From contig CAYURR010000105.1 in the NCBI GenBank assembly GCA_964446745.1, forward strand, positions 1-10,684: 10,684 nt of DNA, in the 5' to 3' direction. A model generated the notes under the pieces. It was not told the DNA's origin, did not search any database, and saw only the letters and a list, made by a program, of their open reading frames with translations. The first letter of the stretch is position 1. The number at the start of each line of letters is the position of its first letter. Shown piece after piece: positions 1 through 5,526 of the stretch. The translations under genes and the position numbers were made by a program. Source of the DNA: CAYURR01 sp964446745 (GTDB lineage: Bacteria; Bacillota; Clostridia; Lachnospirales; WQUN01).

Positions 1-45
1 ATGGAATCAATCTTTGCAATGTTCTAATGTTTGTTCGATATAATA

Positions 46-79
46 AAAAACGGCTACCATATAAATGGTAGCCGTTTTT
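46..79 (-). terminator. Bidirectional intrinsic terminator
   Basis: A perfect 15-bp inverted repeat (arms 46-60 and 65-79, 4-nt loop) has a G/C-containing core (cggctaccat) flanked by A and T runs. Read on the minus strand the stem is followed by six T residues (complement of 45-50), and on the plus strand it ends in five T residues (75-79). It sits nine bases beyond the stop codon of the minus-strand surface-protein gene, so it most likely ends that transcript. The symmetry suggests it also serves a plus-strand gene entering from the left of the window. Confidence 0.88.
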
Positions 80-87
80 AACAGGAC

Positions 88-2199
88 TTAAAAGACAGGT
101 GAGGTGGATTCTGTGTGGAACAAGTATCTGATCTGATAGATTTTGTCGATTATACGTACGCCGGGATTGCTCGGGTCGGAGGTGAATGAGACAATTATCT
201 GCCCGCGCACCGAAGAGCTTCTAAAAGGTATCGCATTTCCGGATTCGGAGGCGGCATAGAATAGACGCAGCTTCCTCAGATAATCAAAGGTGCCGCCGGT
301 TGAACCGGTCATATAATCGTCGGGTTCGTATAATGAGAAGGCCTTTGCATCATTGGAAAGGACGAGGTTTGTGTTTAAGTCCAAATATCTCATTAGCATT
401 TCCGGCTTAGTCAATCTTAAGGTATTTGCGTTGCTGTAATATCTGCCGAGAGTATTTATATCAAAGCTGTATTTGTTGTTTGCAATCGTCAAGAAATCGC
501 TGTAGTAATACAGATGATTTATGCGATCGACGGAGTTCGCGGCGGCGATTATTTTTATCGGCGTAGGGGGTGGCAGATTGTTAAACAGTATTTCGTATCG
601 TTTCTCGGGCGTATACTCAGGTGTGAAGCTCGAGCTGGTTAACGATATGTTCTCGATGACGTATCTGCCGTCGAGGGCTGTCAAAGTCTCAATTAGAATC
701 TCTGCGGTCAGATCATCCTGTTGATGAACACCCTTCGTCTCAAGCAGGCTTAGGATTTCGGTCCTCAGCTGTGTATTCTTGAACCAGTTTTCGAAGGTCA
801 CGGTGTTGTTTCTTGCCTTCCAGAGCAAATCAAGGTTGTTGTACCAACCGAGATCAACGCTTAATGTATTTAGCAGCGTTGAGCCCCTGGAAAGATATGT
901 GTCCATATTTAGCGAACCCGGCATGCTCGCATCCCCTGTCAAAGCCTTGTAAAAGTTATCGAAGATTTCGGGCCTCGGCGTGGGGGTCGGCTCCGGTGTC
1001 GGTATAGGCGTCGGCTCCGGCGTTGGCATAGGTGTAGGCTCCGGCGACGAGGTAGGCGTCGGCTTCGGTGTCGGGGTAGGCGTAAGCTCCGGTGTCGGGG
1101 TAGGCGTAAGCTCCGGCGACGCGGTAGGCGTAGGCTCCGGCGTTGGAGTAGGTGTCGGCTCTGGTGTCGAGGTAGGCGTAAGCTCAGGCGTCGGGTCAGG
1201 CGTCGGCTCCGGCGACGCGGTAGCTGTCGGGAGCGGCTCCGGTGTCGGCGTTATCACAGGTGCCTGAGGTGCCGGATATATTACCGGTGCATCCGTATTT
1301 TGCGTGGGGGTGGATGTGGATGACGGTGTATACGAGGGTATTTCGCTCAAATCTGAGGTCAGCGACGCCAACGTTTCATCTGTGACGGTAGTGTTTTGAA
1401 GTTCGACGGGTATATTTGTATATGAAGTCAGAGCGATCTGTTGGGTTATTCGGGTGTTGTATTGTGTTATCACAGGCTGGTTTCGGTCAAAGCTGTTTAT
1501 TACCATATTGCTAATAGTTGAATTATGTAAATGCATTTTCGGTGAACCCAATACAATAAGCATGCCGTTTACTTTAACGTTGTTCATAGAGATGTTTTTA
1601 GTCGTCGGCAGAATATACAAATTACCGCTTATATTTGTATCTGATAGCGTCACGATAGAGTCTAAAGGGGTCAGATTTGTATATGAGGGTGAGGAAAAAC
1701 GGTCAGAAATTCCCAGAGCCTTGCAAAGCACGGTAGCAAACGCCGCGCGTGTGAGCGGGGCGGTATCGGAGTAGGCAATGTTATTTTTTGCATAGAAGTT
1801 TTTGAAATTATTGCGAAACGGGCTGTCTGAGAGGACGAAAAAGAAGCGGTCAAGGATTTGTGCGACATATGATTGTGAGACGGTGTTGTCTAACGCGAGG
1901 TCGGGGTCAAAATACCCGGCCTCTTTTGCTGTCTGGATTGGGCCTGCATACCAAGAGGTTTCGGCGATACGCACAGAGGAATAAAGCCGATCAAAACCCA
2001 TTAGGCGGTTGATGACGGTAATGAGATGCGCATAGGTCACGGGCTCGTCGGGCCTTTGATTACCGTCGCCGTAACCGATGAGTATGCCGTATTTGCTCAG
2101 CTGCGATAAACCGATGTCTTCGTCAGTTTGGGAATAAATCGGGATAACATCCGCAAATGTAAAAGCGATGATGAGTAATGTAATGATGAGTGCTTTCAT
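88..2199 (-). CDS. Secreted SLH-domain surface protein with Pro/Thr-rich linker
   Basis: This 703-residue protein starts with a signal peptide (Lys-2, then a hydrophobic stretch to about residue 16). Three SLH-like motifs follow at about 29-70 (GYGDGNQRPDEPVTYAH), 83-123 and 141-165 (LTRAAFATVL). SLH domains anchor proteins non-covalently to secondary cell-wall polymer. Here the usual TRAE-type signature is eroded to VTYAH, VSQSY and LTRAA, so anchoring may be weak or altered. Residues about 185-275 have short beta-strand repeats (SGNLYIL, VKVNGMLIVLG, NSTISNMVI) like the beta-helix segments seen behind SLH domains. A Pro/Thr/Glu linker spans about 317-411. The 290-residue C-terminal part (411-703) is not recognised; it is rich in Tyr, Asn and Leu and has no evident catalytic motif. 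The start is ATG with only a weak GGGG upstream. Being a secreted surface protein is well supported; its function is unknown. Confidence 0.8.
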   Translation of the reverse strand: MKALIITLLIIAFTFADVIPIYSQTDEDIGLSQLSKYGILIGYGDGNQRPDEPVTYAHLITVINRLMGFDRLYSSVRIAETSWYAGPIQTAKEAGYFDPDLALDNTVSQSYVAQILDRFFFVLSDSPFRNNFKNFYAKNNIAYSDTAPLTRAAFATVLCKALGISDRFSSPSYTNLTPLDSIVTLSDTNISGNLYILPTTKNISMNNVKVNGMLIVLGSPKMHLHNSTISNMVINSFDRNQPVITQYNTRITQQIALTSYTNIPVELQNTTVTDETLASLTSDLSEIPSYTPSSTSTPTQNTDAPVIYPAPQAPVITPTPEPLPTATASPEPTPDPTPELTPTSTPEPTPTPTPEPTPTASPELTPTPTPELTPTPTPKPTPTSSPEPTPMPTPEPTPIPTPEPTPTPRPEIFDNFYKALTGDASMPGSLNMDTYLSRGSTLLNTLSVDLGWYNNLDLLWKARNNTVTFENWFKNTQLRTEILSLLETKGVHQQDDLTAEILIETLTALDGRYVIENISLTSSSFTPEYTPEKRYEILFNNLPPPTPIKIIAAANSVDRINHLYYYSDFLTIANNKYSFDINTLGRYYSNANTLRLTKPEMLMRYLDLNTNLVLSNDAKAFSLYEPDDYMTGSTGGTFDYLRKLRLFYAASESGNAIPFRSSSVRGQIIVSFTSDPSNPGVRIIDKIYQIRYLFHTESTSPVF
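967..1251 (-). repeat. Low-complexity repeat encoding the Pro/Thr linker
   Basis: About 285 bp of degenerate tandem repeats encode PEPTPTPT-type octapeptides (residues about 317-411 of the surface protein). One 24-bp unit is duplicated perfectly (1066-1089 and 1090-1113) and encodes two consecutive ELTPTPTP units, which points to recent unit duplication. The opposite strand reads as Gly/Val repeats only because it is the complement. Such linkers span the cell wall and are often glycosylated; here that is inferred from composition. Confidence 0.9.
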
Positions 2200-2225
2200 T
2201 ATCTACGCCCCGTTTCAATGAAGCA

Positions 2226-2253
2226 ATCATAACACATCGCAATTAAATGACAA
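2226..2253 (-). promoter_or_regulatory. Probable sigma-A-type promoter of the SLH protein gene
   Basis: On the minus strand, TTGTCA (2248-2253) is followed after 16 bp by TATGAT (2226-2231); each matches five of six consensus positions. Transcription would begin near 2219, leaving a leader of about 20 nt before the ATG at 2199. No equally good promoter was found on the plus strand for the small-gene array that starts at 2374. Confidence 0.55.
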
Positions 2254-2373
2254 GATACGACAAGACGATACATATGCATGACTATATGAATTGTTTTCAG
2301 AACCGTACAACTATCTGTGCAAGGGTCATCCGGATATACTTGACCCATCAGACAGCGAAGGGAGGTGAAGCGA

Positions 2374-2577
2374 ATGACGATTACTGAGGGGAATGTAAAG
2401 GCCAAGCTCAGGCTCGAAAGCTATAATGACGGCCCCGTATACTATGTTTCAAACATTGATCCGGATGTCTTGCCGGCAGTGGCGACGTTTTTGGGGGTGT
2501 GTTATGGCAGACTCAGCAATAGTGCTATCGGGGGTGTCAGTCTCGTAAAGGAGACGGAGCTGGAGGAGACCGCTTGA
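2374..2577 (+). CDS. Small DUF1659-like protein, array gene 1
   Basis: This 67-residue protein is the first of eight small genes. The ATG at 2374 is preferred over an in-frame GTG at 2365 because that GTG lies inside the ribosome binding site GGGAGGTGA (2360-2368). The pattern fits DUF1659-like proteins: a short N-terminal strand (KAKLRLES), then NIDPD (as in the N-x-P turn of gene 5), a helix, and an acidic end (ETELEETA). It pairs with gene 5 (3377-3580): both share a longer N-terminus, the N-(I/L)-(D/N)-P turn, a Leu-Gly in the helix and a closing LE-x-x-A. No signal peptide or membrane segment is seen. The family has no established biochemical function that I can name. It is the most divergent DUF1659-like copy in the array. 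Confidence 0.65.
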   Translation: MTITEGNVKAKLRLESYNDGPVYYVSNIDPDVLPAVATFLGVCYGRLSNSAIGGVSLVKETELEETA

Positions 2578-2630
2578 CAAAACAGGGCCCGTGGAAAAGC
2601 TGCGGACTATAGTGAGGGGAGGTGAATAAT

Positions 2631-2852
2631 GTGCCTACAAATCAACTGGAGCTGGGTTTTATGACGAATCTTAATAATCTGATGAAATTCAGCATACCGA
2701 GGGCAAATGCGTCGTTAAGCGCAGGTGCTATAAAGGATGCAATGGATGCGATGATAGCCACAAACATCGTTACGAGCGACCTGGGTCTGATATCCCAGAG
2801 AGACAGCGCGACCATGTATACAACAACAAAGACAGAATTTGCCACAGCGTAG
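2631..2852 (+). CDS. Small DUF2922-like protein, array gene 2
   Basis: This 73-residue protein starts at GTG 2631. An in-frame GTG at 2622 overlaps the ribosome binding site GGGGAGGTGA (2616-2625) and is unlikely to be used. It has the DUF2922 layout: a strand pair (QLELGFMTNLNNLMKFSIP), an amphipathic helix (KDAMDAMIATNIV), then a hairpin ending in a Thr-rich strand and TEFATA. Its closest relative in the window is gene 6 (3616-3840), with which it shares a PRA turn, an LS pair and MDA in the helix. It lies 53 bp after gene 1 and 35 bp before gene 3 with no terminator between, so it is probably co-transcribed. No export signal is visible. Function is unknown. Confidence 0.72.
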   Translation: MPTNQLELGFMTNLNNLMKFSIPRANASLSAGAIKDAMDAMIATNIVTSDLGLISQRDSATMYTTTKTEFATA

Positions 2853-2887
2853 CAGAGTGGTACCAATATCTGAAGGGAGGTGAAAAC

Positions 2888-3073
2888 ATGGCGGCAGGGG
2901 ATGTCATCGATAAAAAGCTTACTCTTAAGTATGACAAGGGGTCTTTTAGCTTTTCAAAGGTTGCGTCAAATGCGCAAAATCAGGCGCTCTATAATCTCGC
3001 AAAGGCGATAAACTCCGTGCAGACGGAGGCCTGTAAAAAGATTACAAAGACCGAAACGATCGCGATGTTCTGA
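2888..3073 (+). CDS. Small DUF1659-like protein, array gene 3
   Basis: This 61-residue protein starts at ATG 2888 behind GGGAGGTGA (2874-2882). It carries KYDKGSFSF near residues 14-22, then a helix (QALYNLAKAINSVQ), as expected of DUF1659-like proteins. Genes 3 and 7 (3871-4059) share this exact nine-residue motif, encoded with different codons. They also share a C-K-x-(I/V)-x-K-T segment and a short C-terminus lacking the acidic LE-x-x-A ending of genes 1 and 5. They therefore form a distinct short subtype. No signal peptide or membrane segment is seen. It is basic, unlike gene 1. Function is unknown; a small cytoplasmic structural or regulatory subunit is only a guess. Confidence 0.72.
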   Translation: MAAGDVIDKKLTLKYDKGSFSFSKVASNAQNQALYNLAKAINSVQTEACKKITKTETIAMF

Positions 3074-3109
3074 TCATAGGGTCAGTCCTTAAGGAAAGGG
3101 GGTGAGAAC

Positions 3110-3340
3110 ATGGCTGAAAAAAAGACCTATCTGATGACGGTTTTCGTGACGGATACCGGTAACAAGGTCAATTTCCGTATCAACGATGCGCGGGAAGATC
3201 TGTCTTACAATGAACCCCGCGCGGAATTGGCCGCGATAATAAGCGGCAATCCGTTTGACAAGAAGTACGGCAAACTTGAAAGGGTCGAATCCTGCGTGCT
3301 GTATACGACCGCACCTACGGAATTTAACGTAAAGGCGTAA
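3110..3340 (+). CDS. Small DUF2922-like protein, array gene 4
   Basis: This 76-residue protein has its ATG at 3110 behind AAAGGGGGTGA. It follows the DUF2922 pattern: an N-terminal strand (YLMTVFVTD), a second strand (KVNFRIND), a helix (PRAELAAIISGN), then a hairpin and a Thr-rich terminal strand (CVLYTTAPTEF). It corresponds to gene 8 (4076-4294): both carry KYG-x-L before the last hairpin, LY in the last strand and a closing T-E-x-x-V. It closes the first four-gene block and is separated by 36 bp from gene 5, which opens the second. No export signal is seen. Function is unknown. Confidence 0.7.
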   Translation: MAEKKTYLMTVFVTDTGNKVNFRINDAREDLSYNEPRAELAAIISGNPFDKKYGKLERVESCVLYTTAPTEFNVKA

Positions 3341-3376
3341 CGATAGCGGGTAAGGTTATGAAGGGAGGTGAAAATT

Positions 3377-3580
3377 ATGGCGGTAACCGTAAAGGGTCAG
3401 ACGTGTAAGGTCGTGCTGGATTACGGTAGCGGCAAGGGCAGCTACACGATCGGAAACCTCAATCCTGCAGCAACCTCACAGCAGCTATACGATCTCGGCG
3501 CGAGCATCAATAAGCTGCAGGCTAAGCCGAAGTTGGATCTGTACATGGTTCGTGAATATACGCTCGAGGACCTTGCATAA
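3377..3580 (+). CDS. Small DUF1659-like protein, array gene 5
   Basis: This 67-residue protein is the clearest DUF1659-like member of the array: strand (KVVLDYG), second strand ending in IGNLNPAA, helix (QQLYDLGASINKLQ), terminal strand (LYMVREYTLEDLA). The ATG at 3377 is chosen because the in-frame GTG at 3368 lies inside the ribosome binding site AAGGGAGGTGA (3361-3371). It is the counterpart of gene 1 in the second block and has exactly the same length. It lies 36 bp after gene 4 and 35 bp before gene 6. No signal peptide is seen. Function is unknown. Confidence 0.75.
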   Translation: MAVTVKGQTCKVVLDYGSGKGSYTIGNLNPAATSQQLYDLGASINKLQAKPKLDLYMVREYTLEDLA

Positions 3581-3615
3581 TAACCGACATTATATAATGA
3601 AAGGGGGTGCGGGGA

Positions 3616-3840
3616 ATGGATAACAGAAACACGGTGACGTTAAGCTTTGATACGGATTTTAGTGATGTGCTGACGATAACGGTGCCGAGGGCAAAGATCG
3701 GATTGAGCGTTGCACAGTGCATAGCCGGGATGGACGCCATCATGGCGTCCGGTGCGATCATGAGCACGGACGGTAGGCCCATAGCTAGGAAAAAGGCTGT
3801 GTATAACGCTGTTTCGGTCAATGAGGTCGCGCTTGCGTGA
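3616..3840 (+). CDS. Small DUF2922-like protein, array gene 6
   Basis: This 74-residue protein starts at ATG 3616. A GTG at 3607 in the same frame is part of the ribosome binding site AAGGGGGTG (3601-3609). It has a good DUF2922 pattern: VTLSFDTD, LTITVPRAK, a helix (IAGMDAIMASGAI), GRPIARKKAVYN and a final strand VSVNEVALA. It is the partner of gene 2: both carry the PRA turn after the second strand and MDA in the helix, and they also share the DNA string ccgagggcaaa at this position. No export signal is seen. Function is unknown. Confidence 0.75.
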   Translation: MDNRNTVTLSFDTDFSDVLTITVPRAKIGLSVAQCIAGMDAIMASGAIMSTDGRPIARKKAVYNAVSVNEVALA

Positions 3841-3870
3841 TACATTTAATTCATAAGGGGGTGAAGATGC

Positions 3871-4059
3871 ATGGATGAAACAATCGCTTCTGTAAGGCTG
3901 GTCATGAAGTATGATAAGGGTTCGTTTTCGTTCGATAAGGTCAAGATGACGGCCACGGATACGCAGATCTTTCAGCTGGGCAAGGCTTTCGCGCAGCTAC
4001 AAGAGGATCAGCCGAAAGCTATCTGCAAGACGGTAAAGACCTTACTTGAAAACTATTGA
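3871..4059 (+). CDS. Small DUF1659-like protein, array gene 7
   Basis: This 62-residue protein starts at ATG 3871 behind AAGGGGGTGA (3855-3864). Another ATG at 3867 is out of frame. It repeats the KYDKGSFSF motif of gene 3 exactly and has the helix TQIFQLGKAFAQLQ and a short basic C-terminus (KAICKTVKTLLENY). It belongs to the short DUF1659-like subtype with gene 3. The gap to gene 8 is only 16 bp and the stop codon nearly touches the next ribosome binding site, so the two are likely translated together. No signal peptide is seen. Function is unknown. Confidence 0.74.
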   Translation: MDETIASVRLVMKYDKGSFSFDKVKMTATDTQIFQLGKAFAQLQEDQPKAICKTVKTLLENY

Positions 4060-4075
4060 TGGGAGGTGAAGCACG

Positions 4076-4294
4076 ATGAATACATACTACATTGCAACGT
4101 TTAAGACGAGCTCGGGCGCGGATTTCAATCTGAGGATCGGAAATGCGAACCCCGATATAACGACTACAGAGGCGTTCGAGGCGCTAAACCAAATCAAAGA
4201 CGCTAACGCATTCTTACCGAAATACGGTACGCTGGTTTCTGCGGACAAGCTGATGCTGTATGCGGTAACGGCTACGGAGCTCGCGGTGGTATAA
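4076..4294 (+). CDS. Small DUF2922-like protein, array gene 8
   Basis: This 72-residue protein has its ATG at 4076 behind GGGAGGTGA (4061-4069). Its layout is DUF2922-like: strands YYIATFKTS and DFNLRIGN, a helix (TEAFEALNQIKDA), then KYGTL and a terminal strand LMLYAVTATELAVV. It matches gene 4 through KYG-x-L, the LY in the last strand and the T-E-x-x-V ending. It is the last gene of the array; a strong terminator begins 26 bp after its stop. No export signal is seen. Function is unknown. Confidence 0.7.
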   Translation: MNTYYIATFKTSSGADFNLRIGNANPDITTTEAFEALNQIKDANAFLPKYGTLVSADKLMLYAVTATELAVV

Positions 4295-4320
4295 ACATAA
4301 AACATAAGCTGAAACATAGA

Positions 4321-4358
4321 ACAAGGGATTGCCTATAATGGCGATCCCTTGTTTTTTT
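4321..4358 (+). terminator. Intrinsic terminator of the small-gene array
   Basis: A 13-bp stem (arms 4321-4333 and 4340-4352, one G-U pair, loop tataat) is followed by a run of seven T residues (4352-4358). It separates the array from the ykf operon. Confidence 0.92.
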
Positions 4359-4386
4359 GTGCGTGGCGTGTATATAATGCACAAAA
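4349..4386 (+). promoter_or_regulatory. Probable ykf promoter with overlapping 8-bp inverted repeat
   Basis: A consensus TATAAT lies at 4373-4378. The best -35 candidate is TTGTTT (4349-4354, 18-bp spacer), which overlaps the preceding terminator and is weak. A perfect 8-bp inverted repeat, TTTTGTGC (4355-4362) and GCACAAAA (4379-4386), brackets the -10 element, and its right arm would cover the transcription start. That placement suits a repressor operator. The -10 is convincing; the operator is inferred. Confidence 0.45.
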
Positions 4387-4425
4387 CGGGCCAAGGCTGC
4401 ATACAATGACGGGAGGGTTTTTTAT

Positions 4426-5526
4426 ATGGAGGCTATTGGTATGAGGGTATCGGATATTACTACGGAACAGATACATATTCCTTTGAAAACGCCGTTCAAG
4501 ACCGCATTGCGGCAGACGGACAGCTTGAGCAGCGTCATTGTGCGGATACAATGTGACAGCGGAGCGGAGGGCATCGGCGAGGCCTCACCTGTCGCGATGA
4601 TAACAGGCGAGACGGTCGCGTCGGTCACAGAGGCCATAGTGAAATACATAAAACCGGCGATCATAGGCATGGATATACGACATATCGGACAGATATGTGA
4701 TCGTATTCAAGCGTCGGTATATGGCAACCACAGCGCAAAGGCCGGCGTGGAAATCGCTGTGTATGACCTCTTCGGTCAGGGCTGCTCTATGCCGCTATAT
4801 AGCGTATTGGGCGGATACACGGACTGTGTAGAAACGGATCTGACGATCAGCATAGGTGATACGTCGAAAATGGCTGCGGATGCCGCCGATGCGGTGCACA
4901 GGGGTTTTACCGCGCTGAAGCTCAAGGTAGGCAACGAGGGTATGGGTATTGTACAAAAGCTCGTGGAGCTTTCCGAACAAATAAACGCGGCTGCCGGTGA
5001 AGAAAACCGTATAAGACTGCGCGTGGACGCTAACCAAGCCTGGGAACCGAAGGATGCTGTGAGGATCATCAGAGCACTCGAGGATAAGGGGCTGAATATC
5101 GAATGTGTCGAGCAGCCCGTCAGGGGTCATGATATCAGGGGATTGAAGCTTGTAAAGGATCACGTGCATACGCAGATAATGGCGGACGAAGCGGTGTTTA
5201 CGCCCGAGGATGCCGTGAATGTGCTGCGTGCGGATGCGGCGGATATCATCAACATAAAGCTCATGAAATGCGGCGGCATACGAAATGCGTTAAAGATAGC
5301 GGCGATAGCCGAGGGTTTCGGCATCAGATGCATGATGGGGCAGATGCTCGAGTCCGCAGTCGGTACGGCAGCAGCCGCGGCTGTCTGCGCCTCGAATAAG
5401 AATATCGTAATGGCCGATCTGGATGGGCGAGAGCTATGCTTAAGCAGTCCGTATACGGGTGGGCCGGAGTTTTCGGCGAACAAAATCATATTGACCGCCG
5501 CACCGGGATTGGGGATGCGTTTATGA
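4426..5526 (+). CDS. ykfB: L-Ala-D/L-Glu dipeptide epimerase
   Basis: This 366-residue enolase-superfamily enzyme (muconate lactonizing/mandelate racemase branch) would interconvert L-Ala-D-Glu and L-Ala-L-Glu in the cytoplasm, making the cell-wall dipeptide digestible. The N-terminal capping part carries KTPFKTALR (21-29). The barrel carries the K-x-K pair Lys165/Lys167, metal ligands Asp201, Glu229 and Asp254, and Lys278 on the opposite face. Asp331-Leu-Asp333 is the D-x-D motif that in dipeptide epimerases holds the substrate's amino group, which separates this enzyme from other family members. The start may be 4426 (GGGAGG at 4411-4416) or ATG 4441, which has its own GGAGG (4428-4432) and gives the N-terminus more usual for the family; the latter removes five residues. 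Its last codon overlaps ykfA by ATGA, and the ykfA and ykfC neighbours support the assignment. Confidence 0.92.
   Translation: MEAIGMRVSDITTEQIHIPLKTPFKTALRQTDSLSSVIVRIQCDSGAEGIGEASPVAMITGETVASVTEAIVKYIKPAIIGMDIRHIGQICDRIQASVYGNHSAKAGVEIAVYDLFGQGCSMPLYSVLGGYTDCVETDLTISIGDTSKMAADAADAVHRGFTALKLKVGNEGMGIVQKLVELSEQINAAAGEENRIRLRVDANQAWEPKDAVRIIRALEDKGLNIECVEQPVRGHDIRGLKLVKDHVHTQIMADEAVFTPEDAVNVLRADAADIINIKLMKCGGIRNALKIAAIAEGFGIRCMMGQMLESAVGTAAAAAVCASNKNIVMADLDGRELCLSSPYTGGPEFSANKIILTAAPGLGMRL

Larger units (their letters stand above)
2374..4294 (+). repeat. Tandem duplication of a four-gene DUF1659/DUF2922 module
   Basis: Block A is 2374-3340 and block B is 3377-4294. Matching genes lie 1003, 985, 983 and 966 bp apart (start to start: 1 to 5, 2 to 6, 3 to 7, 4 to 8). 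Subtype-specific motifs agree within each matched pair: the N-x-P turn with LE-x-x-A ending (1/5), the PRA turn with MDA helix (2/6), KYDKGSFSF (3/7), and KYG-x-L with T-E-x-x-V (4/8). Nucleotide identity is low, so the duplication is old. The assignment was made by eye. Confidence 0.65.

Noticed and set aside
1..27. Short plus-strand frame ending in TAA, possibly the end of a gene entering from the left
   Set aside because: Only nine codons are visible, other frames are equally plausible, and the bidirectional terminator alone does not prove a coding end.
980..1267. Plus-strand open frame encoding Gly/Val/Ser repeats
   Set aside because: It is the exact complement of the Pro/Thr linker, has no ribosome binding site, and is explained by the repeat.
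2323..2346. Terminator or riboswitch in the array leader
   Set aside because: The inverted repeat is only 6 bp with a 12-nt loop and no T run; no known riboswitch core was recognised.
2374..4294. Phage tail, toxin-antitoxin or bacteriocin cluster as the explanation of the small genes
   Set aside because: No leader peptides with double-Gly sites, no toxin or transporter genes and no phage neighbours are present; the fold patterns fit DUF1659/DUF2922 instead.
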